A stretch of DNA of 64,000 nucleotides from Actinokineospora spheciospongiae. Lineage in GTDB: Bacteria; Actinomycetota; Actinomycetes; Mycobacteriales; Pseudonocardiaceae. The notes beneath the pieces were generated by a model, which was not told the origin of the DNA, ran no database searches, and saw only the letters and a program-made list of their open reading frames with translations. The stretch is taken from contig NZ_AYXG01000020.1 in the NCBI RefSeq assembly GCF_000564855.1, positions 43,011 to 107,010 on the forward strand, in the 5' to 3' direction. Numbering within the stretch: position 1 is the first letter of the stretch; each line of letters starts with the position of its first letter. Shown one piece after another: positions 26,462 through 35,557 of the stretch. A program made the translations under genes and the position numbers.

Positions 26462-27619
26462 ACCGCGAGGCCGCTGAGCGGCAACGGGCGTTCACCGCCC
26501 TGCTCCGCTCCCCGGTGCTGGACCGCCACACCCATCCCGACGTGTGGCCGCTGGTGCGGACCCACCGGGCGCGGCTGGGCGAGTGGTTCGACCAGCGGCT
26601 CGGCTACCGGCTGGTGGTGACCGACGCCGCGGCCCGGTTGTTCCGGTTGCCCGTCGACGGCGCCGTTGTCGCGCCGCGGCGGTTCCGACCGCCGACGCGC
26701 CGGGTGCTCGTGCTGGCCCTCATCGCCGCGGCGGTGGCCGAGGACGCCGAGGACATCACCACCACCCAGGACCTCTCCGACCGGGTGCGGGTGCTCTCCA
26801 CGCGCGAAGACGTGGAGCTCGCGCCCCTACGATCCCGATCGACTGCCACAGCGCAGGCTGTTCGTCAAGGCCGTGCACCTGCTCGTGTCCATCGGGGCGC
26901 TGCGGCCGACCGGCCGTGACGACGAGGAACAGCGGGAGGGATGGGTGAGCCGCCGCGATGCCGTCGGCGGTGCCTACGAGGTGCGCCGCGAACTGCTGCT
27001 GCGCCTGGTGGACCCCGCCTCGTTGCGCGCTGCCCTCGCCGGGGGGCACGATGCCGGATCGCCGCACGAGGCGGCGGCGCGGATCGGCCTGATGCGCAAG
27101 CTGTTCGAGCTGCCCGTGGTCCTGTCCGAGGACCTCACCGCCGCCGAGCGGCTGTACCTGACCGGCCGGCGCCACCGCGTGCTCACCTGGTGCGTGGAGA
27201 TGACCGGGTGGCAGGTCGAGCAACGCCTGGAGGGAATGGCACTCATCGCCGCCGACGAGGCGGACACGGACCTGCCGTTCCCGAGGCTGCGCGCTGCCGA
27301 CTTCGCGGCGTTGATGGTGCTCGACCACCTGGTGCGCACGCACGGCGCTGGTGCGGTCGTCACCGCCGACGACCTCGGTTCGGCGGCGGACGAGGTTCGA
27401 GAGCGGCACACCAGGGCCATGACCAATGACCTGCGGGTGGGCGACGCCGTGGAGTCCGAGGCGCGCGATCTGCTGGGCGCGCTGGACCTGTTGCGCCCGA
27501 ACGGGAAACCGGGCGAATGGCGGTTGACCGCCGCGGCGGCGCGCTACCGCGACCCGCGGGTGGTGGCTGTCAACGCGAGGCTGGACGAGGGGGAGAAGGG
27601 TGACCCGATCGGAACCTGA
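26458..27619 (+). pseudogene. jetB: Wadjet-like second gene (DUF2398/TIGR02678 type), single-base frameshift
   Basis: Starting at GTG 26458, the first about 123 residues read MNREAAERQRAFTALLRSPVLD to EDVELAP. After the run of four C at 26824-26827 the frame is lost. Dropping one C restores YDPDRLPQRRLFVKAVHLLVS and a full DUF2398-like protein to the stop at 27617-27619. DUF2398 proteins are the winged-helix (KITE-like) accessory subunit of this SMC complex. The restored product would be about 386 residues, normal for the family. The lesion is one inserted base in a homopolymer, so a sequencing error is the main alternative here. The neighbouring genes carry other kinds of lesion, which favours real decay. 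Confidence 0.75.
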
Positions 27620-30600
27620 CCGCGAGCGCTGGCTGGCGGCGGCGATGACCGGTGGCCTCCCGGAGCCGAGTCTGCGCCGCTGGCAGCCGATGCGCGTCGG
27701 CATCACCAACCTGTGGGAGTACGACCGGGCGGAGTTCTGGTTCGCGGGCGGCCGCCTGGTGCTGCGCGGCGGCAACGGGGCGGGCAAGACCAAGGTGCTC
27801 GAGCTGACGACCCTGGTGCTGCTGCGCGGGGAGATCGGCGCGTCCGTGCTCGACCCGTTCGGCTCCCAGCACCGCACGATGCGCTTCAACCTGCTGCCCA
27901 CGGGCGAGGACGACGACCCGCGCCCGCCATCGGACACGGGTCTGGGCTACGCCTGGGCCGAGTTCGGCAGGCTCGACGACGACGGCACGGCCCGGTTCTT
28001 CGTCTGCGGTCTCGGCGTCAGCGCCCGTCGCGGCAGCGGCACGTCCGCGGTGACCACCTGGCACCTGATCACCCACCTACGACCGGGGCGCGATTTCACC
28101 CTGTCCATTGCGGACCGGCCGCTGGAGCAGAAAGAGCTCAAGAAGGTCCCCGGTGTCACGGTGCCCGACGGCGCCGCGCGCTACCGCTCCAGGGTGGCCG
28201 CCGAGCTGTTCGGGCTGGGCTCCGACGCCTACGACAACCTCACCGAGCTGCTCAAGCAGCTACGCAAGCCCAAGCTGGGGGAGCGGCTCAACCCCGCCAG
28301 CCTGGCCGAGACCCTGCGCGCGGCCCTGCCGCCGCTCGCGAGCGCGGAGATCACCCAGCTCGCCGAAGGGTGGGACAACCTGGAGAAGCTGCGCACCGCC
28401 GTGGAGCAGACGCGCGGCGCGGCCGTGCTGCTGGCGGAGTTCGTCCGCACCGGGTGGACCCCTTGGGCGCGCACCGTCGTGCGCCACCGCGCCGACGCGC
28501 TGGCAGCGGCCACCACCGAGCTGGATCGCACCACCAAGGACCGCAGGGCCGCGGAGACCGCATTGACCACCGCCCGCGGCGAAGCCGAGGAACTGGGCGA
28601 CCGCGTCGGCCTGGCGCGAACGCGGCGCGGTGATCTCGGTACGGAACTGCGCGAGCTGCTGGACAGCCGGGCTTTCCAGGACGCTGTGAGCGCGACCAGC
28701 CGCGTCGAGGGGCTGCGTGAGCAACTGCAGGCGCTGGCCGGGCAACTCCGGCGGGTCGAAGAACGCCGCGAGGGGTCGGTCACGGAGGTGGCCGCTGCCG
28801 CCGAGGCCGAAGATGGGGCCGCCACCGCCACTGACGAAGCCGAATCAGCGGCGGTCCGGGCAGTCGAGCGCGTCCGATCAGCCGGGCGCCCCGCCGGACT
28901 GCACCGGTCGGCTGATCGGCACCTGCCCGCTCGTGGCGTACCCGCGCTGCGCGCCGACCTCTCGGTCCGGCGGGAGCGGAGCTGACCGCGGCGGACCCAT
29001 CGGGTTCCCCGGCGGGACAGCGCGGCACCTCGCCCGCCGCGGCGGTCGCCAGGCACGTCCAGGGAGTCCGCGACGTGCTGGGGACCCGGCGTGCCGGCCT
29101 GGTCCAGAGGCGCGCCACGCTGGTGACCCGGCACGAGCGGGCGACGGTCGAGCTGGCGGGCGTGCTCGACCACGCGGAGCGCCCACCGGACCCACCTGAG
29201 TCGTGGCGCCGCCGCGACCGGCCGGAGCCGGAAAGTACGCGAGGTGCGCCGTTCTGGCGCTGCGTGCGGCCCGTCGACGGGTTGTCCGCCGATGAGGTGG
29301 ACCTGCTGGAGGCGACGCTGGCCGCCGCTGGTGTGCTCGACGCCTGGCTCAGCATCGACGGCGAGTTGACCACCGCCTCGGGTGGCGAGCAAGCGGACAC
29401 AGTCGTGCGCACCGGAGGAGCCCGCGTCGACGCGAACCTGACCGCGGTGCTGGAACCCACCGCTGCGGGTGGGGTCACCGAGACCGCCATCCACGCGGTG
29501 ATCACCTCGATCGGGTGGCACGACGCCCGCCCCGGCGCTGCCTCGGGCGGAACCTGGCTGGCAGCGGATGGCACCTGGCAGTGCGCTGCCCTGTCGGGTC
29601 GTGCCGAGGTCGCCCGACCGGCGTCCTTCCTCGGCGCCACAGCTCGCGAGGCCGCCAGGCAGCGGGAGATCGTTCGGCTGCGGGCCTGGCTGCCCACGAC
29701 ACGGCTCTGCGGAACTACCGCGAGGCCGTTGACGACCTGGCACGGTGCGCGGAAGTGCTCAGCCTGCACGCCGCGGCTCTGACACGGGCGCGTGCCGACC
29801 TCGTGTCCGCCCGAGGCAGGCTCGCGGGCATCGAAGGCGAGCTGAACGGACTTCGCGGGAGTGAACGGCAGGCGCGGATCAGGCTGCGCACCGCAGAAGA
29901 GGCACTCACCACCGATGTCCGCGCGCAGTTGGACCGTCGCGCCGAACTCGACCTTCTGGTGGAGCACGTGGACAACGAGATCGAACGCCTGACGGAGGGG
30001 GTCACCGACGCGCAGGTCGCGGTCAGCCGCGCCGAGGAAACCCTCATGCGGCACGAGGACCGCCGCCGGAGTGCGGAAGGCAAGCGGGACGCCGCGCTCG
30101 AGGTGTGGTGGGAGGTGTACGACGCGGGACTCGCCCAGCCCCTCGGGCTGCGGGAGCCGGGGCGCCGCAACGTGGAGTCCGCGCGCGGGTCGACCCGGGC
30201 CGCGCGTCGGGAACTGCCCGACCCCGGCGACGAGGACCGGGCTTGGCGGAGCTGCTACCGCAAGCTCGAAGCGCTGTGGCAAGGGCTGTTGCCCGACCGC
30301 GACGCAGGCGTGCAGGAGCCGGAACACGACGGCGCGATCCAGCGCGTGGTCGTCCTCGCCGACAACACCGCAGGCTGGCAGGCGCCCCCGGCCGCCGCGG
30401 ACCTGCTCGCCGACCAAGTCCGTGCGCAGGAGAACGCGTTCGATTCCGAGCAGCAACGGGTGTTGACCACCCTGCTCGGCTCGGCGTTCATCGAGCACCT
30501 CAAAGACCGGTTGGACTACACCGCCCGGACCTTCACCGACATCAACGACCAGCTAGCCTCCCACCCGACCCGGCACGGCAACGCCGTGCGGCTGACGTGG

Positions 30601-31278
30601 GAGCCCGATCCCACCGACCCCGACGCGGGTGCCGTGGTCGACGCGCTGACCCAGGGCTACCGGTTGCTCTCACCCGCACGCCAGGAGACGGTGCGCTCCT
30701 TCCTGGCCCGCAAGATCGATGCGGCCAGGGCGGACGCGGCGATGGGCGGCTCCGCCGACTGGCGGGAGCACCTGACCACCGCCCTCGACTACCGCGGCTG
30801 GCTCAAGTTCTCCCTGCGGTACCGGCCGGGCTCGACCAGCCGCTGGGTGTCGTTCGACGCCGCCAAGCACGGTGCCAAGTCCGGGGGCGAGAAGGTCGTG
30901 CTGCTGTCCCAGCCGCTGTTCGCCGCCGCGGTCGTCGCCTACAACGCCGCCGGTGGGCGGGCCCCGCGGTGCGTCTGGTTGGACGAGGCGATGACCGGCG
31001 TGGATGAGGAGATCAAGGCGTCGTTCATGGGACTGACGGTCGCCTTCGACCTCGACGTGATGCTGACCGCCCACGACGAGTGGTGCAAGTACCCGACCGT
31101 CCCGGCGGTGGCCGTGTACGACCTGGCCCGGCACAGAGGACTTCCCGGGGTCAACGCCGTCCCGTACCTGTGGTGCGGCGGCGAGTGGACCGCGGTCGCG
31201 CTGCCGATCTCGAACGCGCACGCGGACGAGACGCTGCCGGCGGCCGACGGCCTGTTCGCCGAGGTGGACTCCGAGTGA
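27600..31278 (+). pseudogene. jetC: Wadjet-like SMC/SbcC-type ATPase (TIGR02680 type), at least two frameshifts
   Basis: The GTG at 27600 overlaps the second gene. The first frame gives an ABC/SMC head with Walker A GGNGAGKT near 57-64, then coiled coil, and ends at TGA 28983-28985. Coding sense resumes one frame over (AELTAADPS onward at about 28970; GTRRAGLVQRRATL at 29078) to about 29680. It then moves to a third frame (AAHDTALRNYREAVDDLARC onward), which carries more coiled coil, the signature KSGGEKVVL near 30878 and Walker B CVWLDEAMTGVD near 30970. This is the motor subunit that in Wadjet extrudes and marks plasmid DNA. The three pieces total about 1220 codons, somewhat short for the family, so small deletions are also likely. 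Confidence 0.75.
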
Positions 31279-32512
31279 CGACCGCCATCCCACCGGGCAT
31301 CCGGGATTGGGCTCTTCTGCCGGGGCCCGCGGTGGTGCTCGATGCCGTCCGCACCCGGGCCAGGCGCGCTCACCGCACCGAGGCGGGAACGCTCACAAAC
31401 GTCGTGCTGACCGCGCCGCAGCGCCGGGAGGTCGCGTTGCTGCTCGGCACCCGGTGAGAGCTGTCCGGCAAGCCCGTCCGGCTCCAAGACCTCGCGGTGC
31501 GGCTGTCCGAACACCACCTGACCGTGCTCGGGCTCGTCGAGGCGCTGCGCGGCGAACACATCGAACCGGACAGGGCCCACCACGATCGCGCACAGGCCCG
31601 GGCGGCGGCGGAACGGGAGCGCGCAGCCGCACTCCTGGTCGAAGCAGGTGTGGCAGCGCCGAAGGCGGAGCACTGGCTCGCCGACCCCGCCCTGCCCCGG
31701 GCGGGGTCGGGTGAGCTCACGATCCTGGTCGAACAGGTGGCAGCCGTCGTGACCCGGCTGCAGGCCACTGGCAGCGGGACAAGACTCGCCCAACTCGCCG
31801 CGGACACCCTGCACGACGCCCATGCTCTCGACCCGGACAAGCCGCTGGGGCGCGGTGTGGCCCGGCTGCTGGCGGTCGTCCACGACCTCCCCCGGCCACA
31901 TCGAGCCGGGCGGCCTGGCGCGTGGCGTGGGCGGGTGCCGGGGTGGTGTGCGATGGCGTGTCCTCCCGCGTGCTGGCCCTGAACCTCCCCCTGACCGGCG
32001 AGGCCCCGGCCGTCAAGCTGTGCGCCGCCGCCCCGGGCGAGCCCGTCTGGTTGACTCTGCGTTCGCTGGTGGGCGCCTGGACTGCTTCCCGGGCCGACGT
32101 CTTCGTGTGCGAGAACCCCACCGTCACCGAAGCCGCCGCCGACGCGCTCGGCCCGACCTGCCCGCCGCTGGTGTGCACCGACGGGACCGCCTCCGGCGCG
32201 GCCCTCGACCTCCTCTCCGGACTCGCCGCCGCGGGCTGCGCGATCCACGCGCGGGCGGACTTCGACCCGGCCGGTTTCACCATCGCCGACCAAGTGCTCT
32301 CCGTCGCCCCAGGCGCGTTGTCGTGGCGCTTCGACCAGAGGACCTGCGCGACCGAGTGCGGCATGAGCGGCCGGCACGCAGCTCCGCACGATCTCGTGAC
32401 CGCCGTTGCCGGACTGCGGGTCGCCTACGACCGGTCACGTTCTCCGGTGCACGAGGAGCGCGTGCTTGCTCTGCTGCTGTCCGATCTCGCCATCGGGCCC
32501 GCGGAGAGGTGA
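31275..32512 (+). pseudogene. jetD: Wadjet-like nuclease gene (DUF2399/TIGR02679 type), nonsense plus frameshift
   Basis: The GTG at 31275 overlaps the previous stop (GTGA). After 60 residues an in-frame TGA at 31455-31457 interrupts the protein, and the same frame continues sensibly (ELSGKPVRLQDLAVRLSEHHLTV) to about 31880. The remainder, with the Toprim-like DUF2399 motif VFVCENPTVTEAAADALG and the DFDPAGFTIAD strand, lies in another frame from about 31922 to 32512. JetD is the nuclease that cuts the plasmid caught by the SMC loop. With a stop and a frameshift it cannot be made as one protein unless decoded unusually. It is the fourth damaged gene in a row. Confidence 0.72.
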
Positions 32513-32544
32513 GCCCACCCGTCCACGTGGCCCGTAGAACCGGC

Positions 32545-32569
32545 GCATGAGCGGAACAGCCGCTCATGC
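32545..32569. terminator. Hairpin after the Wadjet-like operon
   Basis: A perfect 10-base stem (gcatgagcgg at 32545-32554, ccgctcatgc at 32560-32569) with a 5-base loop lies 33 bases after the last damaged gene. It fits a transcription terminator for that operon. Confidence 0.55.
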
Positions 32570-32716
32570 CGCTGACCGCACGGATCAAAGCGACCGCTCG
32601 CCGGGGACATGACGGGGCCGGTGTTCCCGGGCCCAGGCACCACGCCGAGGAACCGACAACAGCCGGGCAGTCCGACGTGACCCGTCACGACGACGGCCTG
32701 CGCCGCGAGGTGGTCG

Positions 32717-33388
32717 TCAGGCGTCCACAGCCTGCTCGATCGGCGTCTTGCCGCCGACCACCACGTAGATGCGGCGCGCGGTGTCGGGGCGGTCGAGGAG
32801 TGCCACGAGCACGGCGGCGACGTCCTCCCTGGCGACCTGGTCGAACCTGGCGGTCTTGGGACCGACCTCCTTCCCGGGGGTGAGTTCGACGGTCCCGTCG
32901 CCTCGGCCGTCGGTGAGCACGCCGGGGCGCAGGACCGTCCAGTCGAGGGTGTCGCGGGTGAAGATGTGCTGTTCGGCGGCGCGCTTGGCTCGCAAGTAGA
33001 CGGAGTACCCCTCGCCGATTCCCCGGTCGTCGGCGCAGCCCACGTTGATCGAGCTGACGTGCAGGAAGCGCCGCACACCGGCCTTTTCGGCCGCGTCCAT
33101 CACCAGGACGACGGCGGCCCGATCCATCCTGTCCCGGCGTTCGGCGGTGGCGCTGTTGCCGGAGCCCGCCGAGAACACGGCGGCGTCGGCGCCCGCGAGG
33201 GTGGCGGCCACCTCCTCGACGGTGGCGTGCTCGAGGTCGAGCACGACGGCGTCGCCGCCCGCCCGTCTGATGTCGTCGACGTGGCGCGGGTTGCGCACGA
33301 TGCCGACGACGGTGTCGCCGCGTGCGGCGAGGCGGCGGGTCAACCTGAGGGCGATCTTGCCGTGGCCGCCTGCGATGACGATCTTCAT
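32717..33388 (-). CDS. NAD(P)-binding atypical short-chain dehydrogenase-like protein
   Basis: This 223-residue protein has a Rossmann fold. MKIVIAGGHGKIALRL holds the GxxGxxG-like cofactor loop at 7-12, VGIVRNP follows at the second strand, and LHVSSINVG and YSVYLRAKRAAE give the atypical YxxxK active-site region (Y-L-R-A-K). This matches the NAD(P)H-binding/NmrA-like group (YwnB/YhfK type), whose members include poorly characterised reductases and redox sensors. The ATG at 33388 follows GGGAAAGGGAACGG. It lies between the defence island and the biosynthetic locus with no clear partner. An ArsR-type regulator gene lies upstream on the same strand after 219 bases and may control it (inference). 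Confidence 0.75.
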   Translation of the reverse strand: MKIVIAGGHGKIALRLTRRLAARGDTVVGIVRNPRHVDDIRRAGGDAVVLDLEHATVEEVAATLAGADAAVFSAGSGNSATAERRDRMDRAAVVLVMDAAEKAGVRRFLHVSSINVGCADDRGIGEGYSVYLRAKRAAEQHIFTRDTLDWTVLRPGVLTDGRGDGTVELTPGKEVGPKTARFDQVAREDVAAVLVALLDRPDTARRIYVVVGGKTPIEQAVDA

Positions 33389-33607
33389 TCCGTTCCCTTT
33401 CCCTGCGGGTGATCGGTCGGACAACTTCTGACGAGCGGCCGGTGCCACGGCTCTCCGGCGAGATCCGATGTTCGCGGGGACACCCGAACCCGTTCACCAC
33501 GCCGTCCTCGAACGCGTCGAGCGCGCGGACGTGTGATGCCGGTACGACCGGCATCGGCCTTCGTTCGGTGGGGGTGCGGCAAGTCAACCAGTGGGCGAAC
33601 CCATCGG

Positions 33608-34153
33608 TCAATCGGGGGCGGTGCCGTTCTCCCGGGGGGTGGGGTCGGGTTGGGGGCGGGCGGCGAGTGACCACAGGTAGCTCAGCGGCTCGCCGTCGGG
33701 TTCGTCGGTGTACTCGGCGATCAGTTCCCGGATGCGGCGGTGCAGCGACTCCGCGGATTCGGGCCGCAACCGCAGCGTGCCCCGCTTGGCGCCGCGACCG
33801 GAGTCCTTGCCCGCGGCGATCAACTCGGCGCGGTGGGCGCCGAGCACGGCCAGGTCGACCTGCTGGGCCAGGCCGGTGTCGTCGGGCAGGATCGTCATGC
33901 CCCAGGTGCGCGCGGTCCCGCGGTAGGGCCGTTGCAGCGCGCCGTGCTCACCGGTGGAAACCGGTTCTGCCACCAGGAAGTTCGCCTTCACCAGCGCGCG
34001 GACGTGCCGCAGGGTGGTCGCGGGGGCGAGGTCGAGTTCGACCGACAACTCCTTGTTGGTCATCGCCCGGTCCAGGCAGAGCCGCAGGATGCGCCAGCGG
34101 ACCGGGTGTCCGAGCGCTTTGAGTTCTTCGACCGTCGCTTCCACGGGCAGCAC
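33608..34153 (-). CDS. ArsR-type winged-helix transcriptional regulator
   Basis: This 181-residue protein has an N-terminal winged helix: VEELKALGHPVRWRILRLCLDR at 8-29, MTNKELSVELDLAPATTLRHVRALVKANFL as helix-turn-helix and wing, then a basic/helical C-terminal half. The pattern is that of ArsR/HTH_20 regulators. No cysteine metal site is visible in the DNA-binding part, so it is unlikely to be a classic metal sensor. It is divergent from the M20/S9 peptidase pair (start 34232, 78 bases away). Control of that pair, or autoregulation, is the simplest inference. Confidence 0.8.
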   Translation of the reverse strand: MLPVEATVEELKALGHPVRWRILRLCLDRAMTNKELSVELDLAPATTLRHVRALVKANFLVAEPVSTGEHGALQRPYRGTARTWGMTILPDDTGLAQQVDLAVLGAHRAELIAAGKDSGRGAKRGTLRLRPESAESLHRRIRELIAEYTDEPDGEPLSYLWSLAARPQPDPTPRENGTAPD

Positions 34154-34231
34154 TCTACCTTGCCAAGCCGACGCCGGTTTGGTTCACTGCTATCGGTGTC
34201 ATTTTTTGCAATCACTCGGAGGGGGGGACCT

Positions 34232-35557
34232 GTGATCGAGCAGCTCCGGGACTGGGTGGGTGGGCGGGACCTGGTCGGTGAGCTGGCGGACTGGATCTCC
34301 CGGCCGAGCGTGAGCCGGACCGGTGAGGGCATGGCCGAGGCCGCGGCCCACGGTCTCCGGCTGCTGCGCGCGTCGGGGTTGCGGGCGCGCGAGGTGGAGA
34401 CCGGTGGCTGGCCCGCGCTGGTGGGGACCGCGGACGGGCCGGGGCCGCACGTGCTGATCTACGGCCACTACGACGTGCAGCCCGCCGGGCCGCTCGAACT
34501 GTGGACGACGCCGCCGTTCGTGCCGTCGATCCGCAACGGCCGGATGTACGGGCGCGGCACGGGCGACAACAAGGGCCAGCACCTCGCGCAACTGCTGGGG
34601 CTGCGTGCCCTGCGGGACCTGACCGGCGGGTTCCCCTGCCGCGTCACGGTGCTGCTCGACGGCGAGGAGGAGATCGGCAGCCCCAACCTGGCCGCGGCCG
34701 TGAGCCAGGTCGGTCAGCCCGACCTGGTGATCTGGAGCGACGGACCGGTGCACGACTCGGGCCGGGCGTGCGTGGTGCTCGGCGTGCGGGGAATCCTGAT
34801 GTTCGAACTCCGCGCGCGCGGCTCGAACCGGCCGCTGCACTCGGGGAACTGGGGCGGGGTCGCGCCGAACCCGGCGTGGGCGCTGGTGCAGTTGCTGGCC
34901 ACCATGCGGTCGGCGGACGGGGCCGTGACCGTGCTCGGGTTCGCCGACGACGTCGCGCCGTTGACCGGTGGCCAGCGCGCCGCGCTGGCGGACCTGCCGG
35001 TGGACGTGGCCGGGACGCTCGAGGCGATCGGGGCGGTGGGCATGGAACCACCGGCCGGGTTGGGGTTCCACGAACGCCTTGCCACGCCCACGCTGACCGT
35101 GAACTCGTTGAGCTGCGCGGATTCCGGTGACCACCGGGCGGTGATCCCGGACGTCGCCATCGCCCGGTGCGAGGCCCGGTTGGTCGGCGGCCAGACACCG
35201 GACCAGGTCGCCGACGCCATCCGGCGGCACGTCGCGAAGCACGCCCCCGACATCGAGTTCGTGCCCGACGCGGCGATGACACCGGCCACCACACTACCTG
35301 AAACCCGGTACACGGCAACGATCCTGCGGGCGGTCGAGGACGCGTTCGGGCAACGGCCGCTGCTGGTTCCCTCGCTCGGCGGGAGCCTGCCGATCGCCGT
35401 GCTCAGCGACGGGCTCTCCTGCCCCTGCTACGGCGTGCCGCTGGCCAACGTGGACGAGGCCAACCACGCACCCGACGAGAACCTCGACCTCGACTGGTTC
35501 CACCGCGGGATCGTCGCCGCGGCGGCGATCCAGCTCGCGCTGGCGGTGCACTCATGA
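34232..35557 (+). CDS. M20-family dipeptidase/metallopeptidase
   Basis: This 441-residue M20 peptidase has the first metal site in IYGHYDVQPAG near 76, RGTGDNKGQ near 109, catalytic and metal-binding glutamates in LLDGEEEIGSPN near 142, and later conserved regions including the C-terminal NVDEANHAPDE. The family cleaves dipeptides or N-acyl amino acids using two zinc ions. No signal peptide is present, so it acts in the cytoplasm. The GTG at 34232 is preceded by CGGAGGGGGGG. Its stop overlaps the start of the S9 peptidase (ATGA), so the two are made together. Their position just upstream of an exporter and an NRPS suggests peptide processing or self-protection (inference). Confidence 0.88.
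   Translation: MIEQLRDWVGGRDLVGELADWISRPSVSRTGEGMAEAAAHGLRLLRASGLRAREVETGGWPALVGTADGPGPHVLIYGHYDVQPAGPLELWTTPPFVPSIRNGRMYGRGTGDNKGQHLAQLLGLRALRDLTGGFPCRVTVLLDGEEEIGSPNLAAAVSQVGQPDLVIWSDGPVHDSGRACVVLGVRGILMFELRARGSNRPLHSGNWGGVAPNPAWALVQLLATMRSADGAVTVLGFADDVAPLTGGQRAALADLPVDVAGTLEAIGAVGMEPPAGLGFHERLATPTLTVNSLSCADSGDHRAVIPDVAIARCEARLVGGQTPDQVADAIRRHVAKHAPDIEFVPDAAMTPATTLPETRYTATILRAVEDAFGQRPLLVPSLGGSLPIAVLSDGLSCPCYGVPLANVDEANHAPDENLDLDWFHRGIVAAAAIQLALAVHS

Noticed and set aside
25105..32512. Programmed frameshifting as the explanation for the broken Wadjet-like genes
   Set aside because: Several different lesions, including a missing segment and a nonsense codon, occur in all four genes without common slippery sites. 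Decay, or less likely sequencing error, is simpler.
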